From Ramlibacter aurantiacus (GTDB lineage: Bacteria > Pseudomonadota > Gammaproteobacteria > Burkholderiales > Burkholderiaceae_C): a DNA stretch of 64,000 nt. How positions within the stretch are numbered: position 1 is the first letter of the stretch; each line of letters begins with the position of its first letter. This document shows positions 17,315 to 26,216 of this stretch, piece by piece. Below the pieces are notes generated by a model. That model was given only the letters and a program-made list of their open reading frames with translations. It did no database searches and was not told the DNA's origin. The translations under genes were made by a program, and so were the position numbers. Location of the stretch: positions 62,001 to 126,000 of the forward strand of contig NZ_JAEQNA010000006.1 in NCBI RefSeq assembly GCF_016722895.1, read 5' to 3'.

Positions 17315-19065
17315 ACCCCCTCCACACACCCCAGACCGCCGCGCCGACGGTGGACCCCGTCATCGTCGAGATCATCCGCAACGGCTTGTTCGCGGTGACC
17401 GAGGAGATGAAGACCAACCTGATGCGAACGGCCTACAACCTCATCATCTACGAGGCGCTCGACTTCACCGTCGGCCTGTTCACCAAGGAAGGCGACACGG
17501 TCTCCATCGGGCTCGGGTTGCCGATGTTCATCCGGGGCATGTCCGAGACCGTGAAGGCCAAGATCAGGCACTTCGGCTACGAGAACATCCAGCCCGGCGA
17601 CATCCTGGTCACCAACGATGCCTACACCACCGGCAGCCACCTGAACCACTTCACCTTCACCATGCCGGTGTTCCATGAGGGCGAGCTGATCGGGTTCACC
17701 TGCTGCATGGCGCACTGGCTGGACGTGGGCGGCAGCCTGGGCCAGATCACCACGGACATCTTCTCCGAAGGCATCCAGATCCCGATCGTCAAGTACCAGA
17801 GCGCCGGCCGCGTCAACCAGGACCTGGTCGACATCATCGCCATGAACGTGCGCCTGCCCGAGCGGGCCCTGGGTGACCTGCGCGCGCAGATCACCGCCGT
17901 GACCACGGGCGAGCGCCGCTTCCTGGAGCTGGTCCAGCGCTATGGCAACGACTCGGTACAGGCCGCCATCGGCGAGATCATGAACGCCTCCGAGGCGCTG
18001 GCGCGCCAGAACACCCTGTCCATCCCCGACGGGGTATACGAGGCCGAATCCTTCATGGACGACGACGGCCTGGAGATCGGCAAGCGCGTCCCGATCCGGG
18101 TGAAGGTCACCGTCAAGGGCGACGAGATGGAGATCGACCTGTCCGACGTGAGCCGGCAGGTGAAGGGCTTCTACAACTCGGGCTTCACCACCGGCATCGC
18201 CTGTGCCCAGGTGGCCTACAAGTGCCTGACCACGCCCACCGACTACCCGGTCAACGACGGCAGCTTCCGTCCGCTGAAGGTCATCATGCCCATGGGCACG
18301 GTGATCAGCGCCGAGCGCCCGTATCCGATGCGCGTGTGGATGACGTTCCCCATGACGGTGATCGACACCATCTTCAAGGCGCTGGCGCCGGCCATCCCCG
18401 ACCGCTCCATCGCGGGCCACCATGCGGACCTGGTCTTTCCCAACATCCACGGCATCTCGCCCGAGGACGGACGCCTGTTCATCGTCGGCATCGGACCGCT
18501 GGGCGGCGGCTGGGGCGCCAAGAGCAGGGAGGACGGCGTGTCCGTCACGGTCTGCATCAACGACGGCGACACGCACAACAGCCCCACGGAGCAACTGGAA
18601 GCCAAGTACCCGGTGCTGGTCGAGAGCTATCGCATCCGCGAGGACAGCGGCGGCGCCGGCGAGTTCCGCGGCGGCCTCGGCGCCGAGATGGTGGTTCAGG
18701 CCCTCTCACCGTTTTCGGTGACCACCCGCATCGACCGCATGCACTGCAAGCCCTGGGGCCTGGAGGGCGGGGGCGAGGCCGCGGGCAACGGCATCGCCAT
18801 CCGCCACAAGGGCGAGTGGAACGAGGACCTGCCGAACGCCAAGATCTTCAACGTGCGCCTGGAGCGCGGGGACGCCTACAAGATGCTCTCCGGCGGCGGC
18901 GGCGGGTTCGGCCATCCGTTCAGGCGCGACGCCGCGAAAGTGGCCGAGGACGTGCGCGAAGGCTACGTCAGCCGCGAGGCGGCCGAGAAGTTGTACGGCG
19001 TGGTGCTGGACCAGCAGTTGCGGGTGAAGCCATCCGAAACCGCCGCCCTGCGGGCCGGCGCCTGA
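17311..19065 (+). CDS. Hydantoinase B/oxoprolinase family protein
   Basis: Translation starts at GTG 17311, overlapping the HyuA stop (GTGA), and gives 584 residues; upstream frame extension is a shadow of HyuA. Diagnostic stretches are DPVIVEIIRNGLFAVTEEMK, LVTNDAYTTGSHLNHFTFTM, a segment of YNSGFTTGIACAQVAYK type, and the C-terminal LSGGGGGFGHPFRRD, typical of HyuB. It forms the second half of the ATP-dependent cyclic-amide hydrolase. Confidence 0.88.
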   Translation: MNPLHTPQTAAPTVDPVIVEIIRNGLFAVTEEMKTNLMRTAYNLIIYEALDFTVGLFTKEGDTVSIGLGLPMFIRGMSETVKAKIRHFGYENIQPGDILVTNDAYTTGSHLNHFTFTMPVFHEGELIGFTCCMAHWLDVGGSLGQITTDIFSEGIQIPIVKYQSAGRVNQDLVDIIAMNVRLPERALGDLRAQITAVTTGERRFLELVQRYGNDSVQAAIGEIMNASEALARQNTLSIPDGVYEAESFMDDDGLEIGKRVPIRVKVTVKGDEMEIDLSDVSRQVKGFYNSGFTTGIACAQVAYKCLTTPTDYPVNDGSFRPLKVIMPMGTVISAERPYPMRVWMTFPMTVIDTIFKALAPAIPDRSIAGHHADLVFPNIHGISPEDGRLFIVGIGPLGGGWGAKSREDGVSVTVCINDGDTHNSPTEQLEAKYPVLVESYRIREDSGGAGEFRGGLGAEMVVQALSPFSVTTRIDRMHCKPWGLEGGGEAAGNGIAIRHKGEWNEDLPNAKIFNVRLERGDAYKMLSGGGGGFGHPFRRDAAKVAEDVREGYVSREAAEKLYGVVLDQQLRVKPSETAALRAGA

Positions 19066-19072
19066 GGCCGGC

Positions 19073-19480
19073 GTGGCAGCGGCCCATCAGGCGCAGGCCG
19101 GCCGCCTGGCCGAGCTCTGGCACCGGCTGGCGGGGCAGCACGTCGCGCTGGGATGTTCCTGCACCATGAGCGGCATCAGCGTGACGCTGGAGGACTTCGA
19201 GCGGGACATCGCCGACTTCCTCCTGGCCGAGAGCCAGCGGCTCGGCCAGCAGCGCGTCGCCGCGTTCCTGGAAAGCCCGGGCCCGCTGTCCGGGCAACCC
19301 CAGGCGGTTCGTGCCACCCTGGCCCGGCTGCAGGCCGGGGAGGCGGATGACGAGGTGTCCGACTGGCTGCTCACGCGCTTGACCCGCACCATCGAGTCCT
19401 ACGCGGCCCTGCACGGCCCGGCCCCCGAGGCGCCTCTGCTCGGCGGATCGTCGGCATGGCGCAAGGGCTATCGAAGCTGA
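19073..19480 (+). CDS. Small protein of unknown function, linked to hydantoinase genes
   Basis: A GTG start at 19073 gives 135 residues; an internal ATG at 19166-19168 is an alternative. I do not recognise the family. The N-terminal part has GCSCTMSG, a C-x-C pair, and the middle is helical and acidic (TLEDFERDIADFLL). There is no signal peptide or membrane segment. It begins 7 bases after hydantoinase B and precedes the Bug gene by 31 bases, so it is co-transcribed and may be an accessory protein to the hydantoinase. Confidence 0.6.
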   Translation: MAAAHQAQAGRLAELWHRLAGQHVALGCSCTMSGISVTLEDFERDIADFLLAESQRLGQQRVAAFLESPGPLSGQPQAVRATLARLQAGEADDEVSDWLLTRLTRTIESYAALHGPAPEAPLLGGSSAWRKGYRS

Positions 19481-19511
19481 TTTTTTCCATCAACACAAGG
19501 AGACGAAAGCG

Positions 19512-20483
19512 ATGACATTCCTCACGAGACGGGCGCTGGGCCTGGCCCTGCTGGCCTTCGGTGGTTCGGCACTGGCCCAAGCCAGATTTCCCGATGGTCC
19601 CTTGAGGATCATCGTTCCCTTCGCCCCGGGCGGCGGCGTGGACAGCGCGGCGCGCCTGATCGGCAAGCAATTGAGCAGCAACCTGAACGTGCCCGTGGTG
19701 GTGGAGAACCGGCCTGGGGCCAATGGGTCCGTGGGCGGGAAGGTCGTGCAGAGCGCGCCGCCGGATGGCCAGACCCTGTTGTTCTCGGCCTCCACCCAGG
19801 CGCTGACCAAGCAGGTGATGGCCAACCCGCCCTACGACCCGCTCACCGACTTCGCCCCGGTCGCCCGAGTCGGCGCTGCACCGCTGATGATGGTGATCTC
19901 GCCCGCCTTGCCCCAGAGCAAGCTGAGCGAAGTGATCAGTGCCGCGAAGCAGAACCCGGACCAGTGGACCGCGGCCCTGCCGGCATTGGGCGCCGCCAGC
20001 CACCTCGGCACGCTGATGTTCGCCAAGGAGGGCGGCCTCAACAAGCTCACCACCGTCGTCTACAAGGGAACCGCGCCAGCGCTCACCGATGTGGCCGGAG
20101 GCCACGTGCAGATCCAGATCGATGCCATCGTGGCGATCCAGGGCATGGCCAAGGCGGGCAAGGTCAAACCCATCATGGTCACTTCGGCCAAGCGCAGCCC
20201 GGTCATGCCCAACGTCCCCACGGCCATCGAAAGCGGCTACCCGCGTTTCGTGACCGAGTCCTGGTATGGCATGTGGGCTCCCAAGGCGACACCTGCGGAG
20301 CGCGTGCAGGTCTTGAACAAGGCAATCAACGAGGCCGTGGGCCAACTCGCCAGGGCCGGCGCCTTCGAGCCGCTGGGTATCGACCCGGTGACCGAAAGCG
20401 TGGACGAATTCCGCAAGTACATGACGGGGTACGTCGCGGAAAGCGCGGATCTTCTGAAGAGCGCGGGCTTCAAGCCGGAGTAG
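19512..20483 (+). CDS. Bug-family substrate-binding protein (tripartite tricarboxylate transporter type)
   Basis: A 323-residue periplasmic protein with a signal peptide ending around SALAQA. The Bug blocks are FPDGPLRIIVPFAPGGGVDS, VVVENRPGANGSVGGKVV, a YDPLTDFAPVARV segment, and MWAPKATPAERVQVLN near the C-terminus. Bug proteins bind carboxylates and related small acids. No membrane subunits (TctA/TctB) are nearby. It closes the hydantoinase operon and presumably captures its substrate. Confidence 0.88.
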   Translation: MTFLTRRALGLALLAFGGSALAQARFPDGPLRIIVPFAPGGGVDSAARLIGKQLSSNLNVPVVVENRPGANGSVGGKVVQSAPPDGQTLLFSASTQALTKQVMANPPYDPLTDFAPVARVGAAPLMMVISPALPQSKLSEVISAAKQNPDQWTAALPALGAASHLGTLMFAKEGGLNKLTTVVYKGTAPALTDVAGGHVQIQIDAIVAIQGMAKAGKVKPIMVTSAKRSPVMPNVPTAIESGYPRFVTESWYGMWAPKATPAERVQVLNKAINEAVGQLARAGAFEPLGIDPVTESVDEFRKYMTGYVAESADLLKSAGFKPE

Positions 20484-20507
20484 GGCGGATGGGGCCCTCG
20501 CGCCCCC

Positions 20508-21359
20508 TCAGGACCGCGCGAAACGCGTGGTCAGTTCGACGAACTCGGCCTGCCGCTCGATCTGCACCCAGTGGCCGCACTTGCTGAACAGGTGAAGGTC
20601 GGCGTTGGGGCATTGCAGTCCGATGCGGATGCCGCACTCGGGCGGCACCCGCTCGTCGTCGCGCCCGTGCAGGGCCAGGATCGGCGTCTGGATCGTGCGC
20701 AGGTCTTCTTCCGCAATGCCCTTGACCGTGCGCGTCTCGCCCGCCGCGCCCGGCTCGGGGAACAGCTTGCGGTAGGCCTCCATGCCGCCGGCCATCAGCG
20801 TGACCTCGTGCCGCAGCCGGACCATCTCGTCGGTGACCACGGCGGGATCGTGCGGGAAGCTGCGCAGCAACTCCGCCATGTGGGCCAGGGACGGCTCGTA
20901 GTACCAGGAGCGGGCCGAGGCGGCGCGCTGCTGGAACTCACCGGCCGGGGTGCCCATCAGGACCATGCGGCTGACGCGGTGCGCGTTGCGCAGGGACAGC
21001 GCCAGGCCGAGCGCACCGCCGAAGGAATTGCCCACCAGCACCGGCCGTTCGATGCCCAGTGCATCCAGAAAGCCGATCAGGTGCTGCACCCACAGCTTGA
21101 TGCTGTAGCGGGTTCCCTCGGGCCGCTCGGTGAAGCCGAAGCCGATGATGTCGGGCACCAGCACCCGGAAGCTTCTCGCGAGCGCCGGCATCACGCCATG
21201 CCAGTTCTCCCAGCCGGTGACACCCGCGCCCGAGCCATGCAGCAGGACCAGCGGCGGGCCTTCGCCGACGTCGTGGTAGTTGGTCCGCACCCCCGCGGCG
21301 ACGATCGATCGGCCGATGGCGGGGTGGACGGCGGCGCCTGCGCCCGGGCTGGTGGACAT
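20508..21359 (-). CDS. Alpha/beta hydrolase, meta-cleavage-product (C-C) hydrolase type
   Basis: The ATG at 21359 (MSTSPGAGAAVHPAIGRSIV) gives 283 residues; a longer frame from 21410 overlaps the preceding gene. The features match MhpC/BphD/HsaD-type C-C bond hydrolases: VLLHGSGAGVTGWENW (residues 38-53), a GFGFTERPEGT lid entrance, nucleophile Ser112 in VGNSFGG, ALHGRDDERVPPE with the acid, and KCGHWVQIERQAEF with the His. In this operon it would hydrolyse the ring-cleavage product of the LigAB-like dioxygenase. It is the last gene of the operon. Confidence 0.8.
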   Translation of the reverse strand: MSTSPGAGAAVHPAIGRSIVAAGVRTNYHDVGEGPPLVLLHGSGAGVTGWENWHGVMPALARSFRVLVPDIIGFGFTERPEGTRYSIKLWVQHLIGFLDALGIERPVLVGNSFGGALGLALSLRNAHRVSRMVLMGTPAGEFQQRAASARSWYYEPSLAHMAELLRSFPHDPAVVTDEMVRLRHEVTLMAGGMEAYRKLFPEPGAAGETRTVKGIAEEDLRTIQTPILALHGRDDERVPPECGIRIGLQCPNADLHLFSKCGHWVQIERQAEFVELTTRFARS

Positions 21360-21381
21360 GGTGTGGCTCCCTGGGTTCGGA

Positions 21382-22179
21382 TCAGATCGATCGGGCGCCG
21401 ACGCCGCCATCGCTCATGAAGATCTCGCCGGTGACGGCGGGGGCGTTCTCGGCGCTGGCGAGCAGCACGTACAGGCCCGTGTGGTGTTCGGGGCTTTGCG
21501 CGAAACCCAGCGGCACGGCGGCGCCCACGCGCTCGTGGAACTGTGCCGCGTCGCCCACGATCCGCCGCTGCGCGTGGCCCAGCGATTCGGTGCCGGCCAG
21601 GCCGGTGAGGGTGCCGCCCGGGCCGACGCCGTTGACGCGCACCCGGGGTGCCAGCTCCAGCGCCAGTTGCCGGACCATGCCCACGACCGCATGCTTGCCC
21701 ATGGTGTAGAGGATGCCGCCGCCGCCGGCGTGGTAGCTCGCGACCGAGGCGGTGAAGATGATGCTGCCGCCCGCGGCGGCCAGCGCTTCGCGCGCGGCCA
21801 TCGCGGCGTAGAGGTAGCCGCGCAGGTTGATCGCGAAGAGTTCGTCCATCGTGGCGGCCAGGCTGGCGGCGTCGTAGCCGCGCAGGGGCCTGCGGAAATC
21901 GAACACGCCGGCATTGGCCACCAGCACGTCCAGGCGGCCGAAGCGCTCCAGGGCCTGCTCGGTGGCGCGTGCGTGCGTGTCGTGGTCGCGCACATCCCCG
22001 ACCACCGCCACCAGGCGCCCGGCATCGCTGCGCTGCAGGGCTTGCAGCCTGGCGGCATCGCGGTCGACCGCGACCACCCCGGCGGCGCCCTCGGCCAGGT
22101 AGCGGCGCGCCACGGCGGCGCCGATGCCGTCGGCCGCCCCGGTGACGATGGCCACGCGGTCTTTCAGCCAGCCGGTCAC
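21382..22179 (-). CDS. SDR dehydrogenase, probable cis-dihydrodiol dehydrogenase
   Basis: The GTG start at 22179 gives 265 residues (VTGWLKDRVAIVTGAADGIG), 10 bases after the oxygenase beta stop. The cofactor motif TGAADGIG, NAGVF, catalytic Ser and YTMGK are all intact. Its position directly after the Rieske oxygenase alpha and beta genes marks it as the enzyme that re-aromatises the cis-diol to a catechol, as BenD/HcaB-type SDRs do. The exact diol is unknown. Confidence 0.8.
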   Translation of the reverse strand: MTGWLKDRVAIVTGAADGIGAAVARRYLAEGAAGVVAVDRDAARLQALQRSDAGRLVAVVGDVRDHDTHARATEQALERFGRLDVLVANAGVFDFRRPLRGYDAASLAATMDELFAINLRGYLYAAMAAREALAAAGGSIIFTASVASYHAGGGGILYTMGKHAVVGMVRQLALELAPRVRVNGVGPGGTLTGLAGTESLGHAQRRIVGDAAQFHERVGAAVPLGFAQSPEHHTGLYVLLASAENAPAVTGEIFMSDGGVGARSI

Positions 22180-22189
22180 GTGCGCGCCT

Positions 22190-22765
22190 TCACAGGAACA
22201 CGTTGAGGTTCTTGGCGAGCAGGACCGTCTGCGTGATGACGATCTCGCGTGCCGCCAGTCGCAGCGTGCCGTCCTCCACGCGGCGCAGCCGGTCCTTGCG
22301 CCGGCCGGACAGCATGTATTCCTCCGCCTCGCCGCGCCCGCGCGTGTTGATGAAGGTCGAATGCACGATGAACTCGTTGGGCGCGCCGGCGGGTTCGACC
22401 TCGACGTTGGAGATGGCATGGCAGGCGCGGGTGGGCGGGTCCTCGGCCCAGGCCGTGGGGGTCAGGAAACGCGTGACGCGCCGGCGCATGTTGAGCAGGT
22501 CGTCGTCGAAGAAGGCCATGCGCCGGGGATCCAGCCGCGGCGCCGGGTCGCGCCGATGCCGCGCCTGGATGCCCGGCATCCAGTAGTGGATGTCCTCGGT
22601 CATCAGGCCGAGCCATTCCTCGTAGCGCTCCTCGTCCAGCAGCCGCGCCTCGCGGTAGAGGAACTGCTGCACCTCGAACACGAGTTCCATCGACGCCCCT
22701 GGCGAGGCGACGGGCGGCTTGGGCCGGGCCAGTGCCGCCGGTTCCGCGGGTGTGGGGGTGGCCAT
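22190..22765 (-). CDS. Aromatic-ring-hydroxylating dioxygenase, beta (small) subunit
   Basis: The ATG at 22765 lies 2 bases after the alpha stop and gives 191 residues. After a Pro/Ala-rich N-terminal tail comes the SnoaL-like cone fold of ring-hydroxylating dioxygenase beta subunits: EVQQFLYREARLLDEERYEE, WLGLMTEDIHYWMP, HAISNVEVEP, and the conserved end LRRVEDGTLRLAAREIVITQ. It is a structural partner in an alpha3beta3 oxygenase. Confidence 0.85.
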   Translation of the reverse strand: MATPTPAEPAALARPKPPVASPGASMELVFEVQQFLYREARLLDEERYEEWLGLMTEDIHYWMPGIQARHRRDPAPRLDPRRMAFFDDDLLNMRRRVTRFLTPTAWAEDPPTRACHAISNVEVEPAGAPNEFIVHSTFINTRGRGEAEEYMLSGRRKDRLRRVEDGTLRLAAREIVITQTVLLAKNLNVFL

Positions 22766-22767
22766 GG

Positions 22768-24102
22768 TCAATCGATCTCCTGGCACATCAGGTCCAGCCA
22801 CCTGCGGAAGAAGGCGCGCTGGTTGGTGTCGTTGTACTTGCGCAGGTGTACCGCGCCCTTGAGTTCCTCGTGCGCGATGGCGCTGTCCATGCCCAGCCCG
22901 TAATGCAGCTTCTGCGCCCGCGTGACCACTCCCTGGTTGGTCTGCGTCGCGTTCTCCCAGTTGTCGCCGTCGTCCATCTCCAGCGTGCCGGACGGCGAGA
23001 AGGTTCGCATCACACCCTTCATGTACTTGTCCTTGATCGACTGCGGCGCCGACTTGTTCACCAGGACCCAGGTGTGCAATTCGATGGCCGACGGCCCCTT
23101 GGGGTGCCATGTGCGGAAGGTGTTCTGCCCCGGCAGGAACGAGGTGTGCGGGAACAGGTTGGCCGAGCTGATGGCGCCCACCATGCGCGAGCGCAGCTTG
23201 CCCAGGCGCTCGGCCACCCGGGCCTCGCGTTCGCGCAGGTACTGCACGATCTCCGGCTCGCCCAGCACCATCGCGTTGCCCACCATGTCCAGGCCGAACT
23301 GCCAGCCGTGGCCGTTGACGTTGACCTGGTAGCTGCGCTCCTGGTTGGACTTGCCGACCCCGGTGCCCAGCATCGCCATGGCGCCGGAGTTGTGCGTCCA
23401 GGCGGCATGGTAGGAGTCGCCCGCGAAGTTCTCGGCGGGGAATTTCCAGTTGCACTGCATGCGCGACTTGATGTTGCCCGGCAGGAACTCGGTGCCACCC
23501 TCGTCGTTGTCCAGCAGCACGTCCAGGTACCAGCGGTAGTCGCCCAGGAACTGCTCCAGGCCCGGCGCCTCGTCGTTGAAGGTGGCGAACACCAGGCCCT
23601 TGTAGCTCTCCACCCGCGCGCGGTGGATGCCCAGTGCCGCCTTGTCGAAGTCGGGGCAGGTGGCCTTGTAGATGTCCTCGTGCGGCAGCCCGACCAGCGC
23701 CCCTTGGGTGTCGAAGGTCCAGCCGTGGTAGTTGCAGGTGAAGCGGCGCCGGTTGCCGACCTCGGCCAGGCTGATCTTGTTTCCGCGATGGGTGCACGAG
23801 TTGAGGAAGACGCTGATGCGTCCGTCCTGGCCACGCGCGACGATGACCCCGTCCTCGCCCATGTAGGTGGTGAGGAAGTCGTCGGGCTTCGCGACCTGGC
23901 TTTCGTGCGCAACGAAGAGCCAGGTGCGCGCGAAGATGCGTTCGAGCTCCATGCGGTAGATGGTCTCGTCCCAGTACACGCGCCGATCGATGCGGCCCTT
24001 GTCGAGGTCGACCAGGCGCCGCAGGGCGGCGGGATCGGGCCGGGGAGCGCCGGGCCAGCGCGCCTCGCGCGATGCGGCCTGGGTCGATGCGGCCGTGTTC
24101 AT
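22768..24102 (-). CDS. Rieske aromatic-ring-hydroxylating dioxygenase, alpha (large) subunit
   Basis: The ATG at 24102 overlaps the preceding stop (ATGA) and gives 444 residues. The Rieske [2Fe-2S] ligands are Cys103, His105, Cys123 and His126 (NSCTHRGNKI and FTCNYHGWTF). The mononuclear iron site is GDSYHAAWTH (Asp229 bridge, His232, His237), which resembles the naphthalene/biphenyl-type GDAYHVGWTH motif. It inserts O2 into an aromatic ring to form a cis-dihydrodiol. No ferredoxin or reductase gene is in this operon, so electrons must come from elsewhere, for example the reductase at 34373-35374. Confidence 0.88.
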   Translation of the reverse strand: MNTAASTQAASREARWPGAPRPDPAALRRLVDLDKGRIDRRVYWDETIYRMELERIFARTWLFVAHESQVAKPDDFLTTYMGEDGVIVARGQDGRISVFLNSCTHRGNKISLAEVGNRRRFTCNYHGWTFDTQGALVGLPHEDIYKATCPDFDKAALGIHRARVESYKGLVFATFNDEAPGLEQFLGDYRWYLDVLLDNDEGGTEFLPGNIKSRMQCNWKFPAENFAGDSYHAAWTHNSGAMAMLGTGVGKSNQERSYQVNVNGHGWQFGLDMVGNAMVLGEPEIVQYLREREARVAERLGKLRSRMVGAISSANLFPHTSFLPGQNTFRTWHPKGPSAIELHTWVLVNKSAPQSIKDKYMKGVMRTFSPSGTLEMDDGDNWENATQTNQGVVTRAQKLHYGLGMDSAIAHEELKGAVHLRKYNDTNQRAFFRRWLDLMCQEID

Positions 24103-24932
24103 GCCGCCTCCCGCACTTCGGCGAAGCCCAGGCCCGTCACCCACTCGGGACCGTTCTCGTACGCGATCAGCTCGCCCGGCCGGCCCGGCAGGGCGCCCAT
24201 CATGCAAAGGAAGTTGCGGATCTCGAAAGCGCCATTGCCGCCCTGCTCGAACACCTCGGCGTCACTCAGTTTCATGATCGGCTCGGGGTCACCGCGCTCC
24301 ACGCAGTCGAGCACGAAGCGGTCGAATTTCTCGTTGACGCGGCCCATCTCGGGCAGGCCGACCCAGTGGCTGATGCCGCCCGATCCGATCACCACGACCC
24401 GCTCATCGCCAGGCCAGGCTTCGACCGCCGCGCGGATCGCGCCGCCCAGCGCGTGGGCGCGCCGCATGGGCAGCAGGGGCTCGACCCCGCTGGCCAGGTA
24501 CACCGGCACCACGCCGGTGACCGAGGCATTGGGCAGCGCGCAAAGGCGCGCCGGAACGCCGATCGAATGGTCCACCCGCAGGCTCTTGGCCACCGCCCAG
24601 TCGAAGCCATGCTCGCGCCCGTGCTGCGCGATGTGACGCGCCAGCCCGCGGTGGTCAAGGATCGCGCCCTGGTCGATCCCCGGAAAGCGTTCATAGGGGC
24701 CGCTGATATCGCCCGTGCCGATCAGATAGGCCGGCAGGCAACCAGGGCCGAACAGCACGTAGTGGTCGGCGCCGATGATGATGGCCGTGGTGGCCCGCAG
24801 CTCGCCGATGCGCCGGGCGATGTGCTCGTAGGCCGCGCGCACGCGGCGCTGGCCCTCGCTCCAGCGCTCGGGGGGTGCATGGAAGATGCCCGGTTCGTGG
24901 GGCAGGATGAAGCCGCCTGCGATGCGTGCCAT
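24099..24932 (-). CDS. Class III extradiol ring-cleavage dioxygenase, LigB-type catalytic subunit
   Basis: A 277-residue member of the LigB superfamily. The ferrous-iron ligands of LigB map onto His12 (LPHEPG), His57 (GADHY) and Glu237 (FEIRNF). The active-site histidines match His122 (VDHSIGVP) and His189 (GGISHW). Together with the small LigA-like protein encoded just upstream it would cleave a catecholic ring between or next to the hydroxyls, as protocatechuate 4,5-dioxygenase does. The substrate is set by the preceding Rieske oxygenase and diol dehydrogenase and is unknown. Confidence 0.82.
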   Translation of the reverse strand: MARIAGGFILPHEPGIFHAPPERWSEGQRRVRAAYEHIARRIGELRATTAIIIGADHYVLFGPGCLPAYLIGTGDISGPYERFPGIDQGAILDHRGLARHIAQHGREHGFDWAVAKSLRVDHSIGVPARLCALPNASVTGVVPVYLASGVEPLLPMRRAHALGGAIRAAVEAWPGDERVVVIGSGGISHWVGLPEMGRVNEKFDRFVLDCVERGDPEPIMKLSDAEVFEQGGNGAFEIRNFLCMMGALPGRPGELIAYENGPEWVTGLGFAEVREAA

Positions 24933-24944
24933 GTGTGGTTGTCC

Positions 24945-25214
24945 TCAGGATGTGGCGGCGCCCGCCCGCAGCCGCGCGAGGTAGGCGGCGCGCGTGCGTT
25001 CGGGCGCGTTCATCAACCAGAAGCCGTAGGTCAGCAGCGGGCTGACACCGGCTTTCTGCAGGCCGGCGACGTCGAAGCCGGTGATCAGGGCCGCCTCGTG
25101 CGCATCCAGGGCATAGCGGGCAAGCAGCGCCGGCGCATCCTGCGCGAATGCCGTGCGCATGTCGCGCCGAACGCCCAGGTCATACAGCGCGAGTTCCAGG
25201 GCCTCGGTGCTCAT
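24945..25214 (-). CDS. LigA-like small subunit of the extradiol dioxygenase
   Basis: An 89-residue all-alpha protein matching the LigA subunit of protocatechuate 4,5-dioxygenase: ALYDLGVRRDMRTAFAQD, ALLARYALDAHEAALITGFD, LQKAGVSPLLTYGFWL. LigA closes over the LigB active site. It is encoded 12 bases upstream of the LigB-type gene in the same operon, an order typical of LigAB pairs. Confidence 0.8.
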   Translation of the reverse strand: MSTEALELALYDLGVRRDMRTAFAQDAPALLARYALDAHEAALITGFDVAGLQKAGVSPLLTYGFWLMNAPERTRAAYLARLRAGAATS

Positions 25215-25223
25215 GGGGCCGGC

Positions 25224-26189
25224 TCAGTTCTGCTCGATGTTGGCGGCGCGCACGATGCGGCCCCAGCGCTCGTTGTCGGTGCGGATGTACTCCGCGAACT
25301 CGGCCGGGCTCATGCTGCGGGTGACCGCGCCGTCCTTGGCCATGCGGGCCAGCAGGTCCGGGTCCTGCACGGCCTTGGTCAGGGCCGCGCCCAGCGTGGC
25401 GATCACGTTGGCCGGCGTTCCCTTGGGAGCCGCCAGGCCGAACCACGAGGTGGCGACGACCTCGGGAATGCGCAGCTCGGTGAAGGAGGGGATGTCCGGG
25501 GCCGAGGGCGAACGCTCGACCGACGTCACGGCGAAGCCGCGCAGCCGCCCGGCGCTGACGTGCGGAAGCGTGCCCGGCATGCTGCCGAAGTACAGGCCCA
25601 CCTGCCCCGCCAACACGTCCTGCAGGGCCGGCGCTTCGCCGCGGTAGGGGACATCGCGGAACCTGGCATCGATCGCGTTGAAGAACATCGCGGCGGTCAG
25701 GTGGGAGAAGCCGCCCTTGCCGGTGGTCGCGACGGGTGTCTCCACGCCCGCGGCCTTCAGCGCCTGCACCAGTTCAGGCAGGGATTTGGCCTTCTGCGAG
25801 GGCGGCGCCACCAGCACGATCGGCGCCTCGCTGATGAAGCCGATGGGCAGGAACTCGTCGAGCCGATAGGGCAGGTTCTTGTAGGTGTGCGGGTTGACCG
25901 AGAAGGAGGTGGCCGTGGCCAGCAGGATGGTGTAGCCGTCGGGCGCCGCCTTCGCCACGGTGTCCACCCCGATGATGGTCGCGGCGCCGCCGCGGTTGTC
26001 CACGATGATCTCCTGGCCCAGCGTGGCCGACATGTTGCGCGCGACCTGCCGCGCCACGACGTCGGTGGTGCCTCCGGCCGGGAAGGGCACCACCAGGCGG
26101 ATGGGCCGCTCGGGATACGCTGCCCAGCTCAGGCCGGGGAGCGCCAGCGCCGCCAGCAGGATCATTCGTGCAAACAGGCCCTTGGTCAT
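25224..26189 (-). CDS. Bug-family substrate-binding protein
   Basis: A 321-residue periplasmic binding protein with a signal peptide (residues 1-23, ending SWAA). It carries YPERPIRLVVPFPAGGTTDV, IIVDNRGGAATIIGVDTVAK and LAAPKGTPANVIATLGAALT. It lies inside the aromatic-degradation operon, between the CoA ligase and LigA genes, with spacers of 27 and 9 bases. It therefore probably binds the aromatic or carboxylic substrate of that pathway. No TctA/TctB partner is present. Confidence 0.87.
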   Translation of the reverse strand: MTKGLFARMILLAALALPGLSWAAYPERPIRLVVPFPAGGTTDVVARQVARNMSATLGQEIIVDNRGGAATIIGVDTVAKAAPDGYTILLATATSFSVNPHTYKNLPYRLDEFLPIGFISEAPIVLVAPPSQKAKSLPELVQALKAAGVETPVATTGKGGFSHLTAAMFFNAIDARFRDVPYRGEAPALQDVLAGQVGLYFGSMPGTLPHVSAGRLRGFAVTSVERSPSAPDIPSFTELRIPEVVATSWFGLAAPKGTPANVIATLGAALTKAVQDPDLLARMAKDGAVTRSMSPAEFAEYIRTDNERWGRIVRAANIEQN

Positions 26190-26216
26190 GGTGTCTCCTG
26201 GTGAAAAAGCGGGTTG

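Noticed and set aside
15164-17329. 721-codon minus-strand frame opposite hydantoinase A
   Set aside because: Mirror-frame shadow of a GC-rich gene: no domain, extreme Ala/Gly/Val/His content, and the opposite strand encodes a clear family.
20484-20507. Terminator between the convergent Bug and hydrolase genes
   Set aside because: The GGGGC/GCCCC stem is only 5 bp with no U-tract; too weak to annotate.
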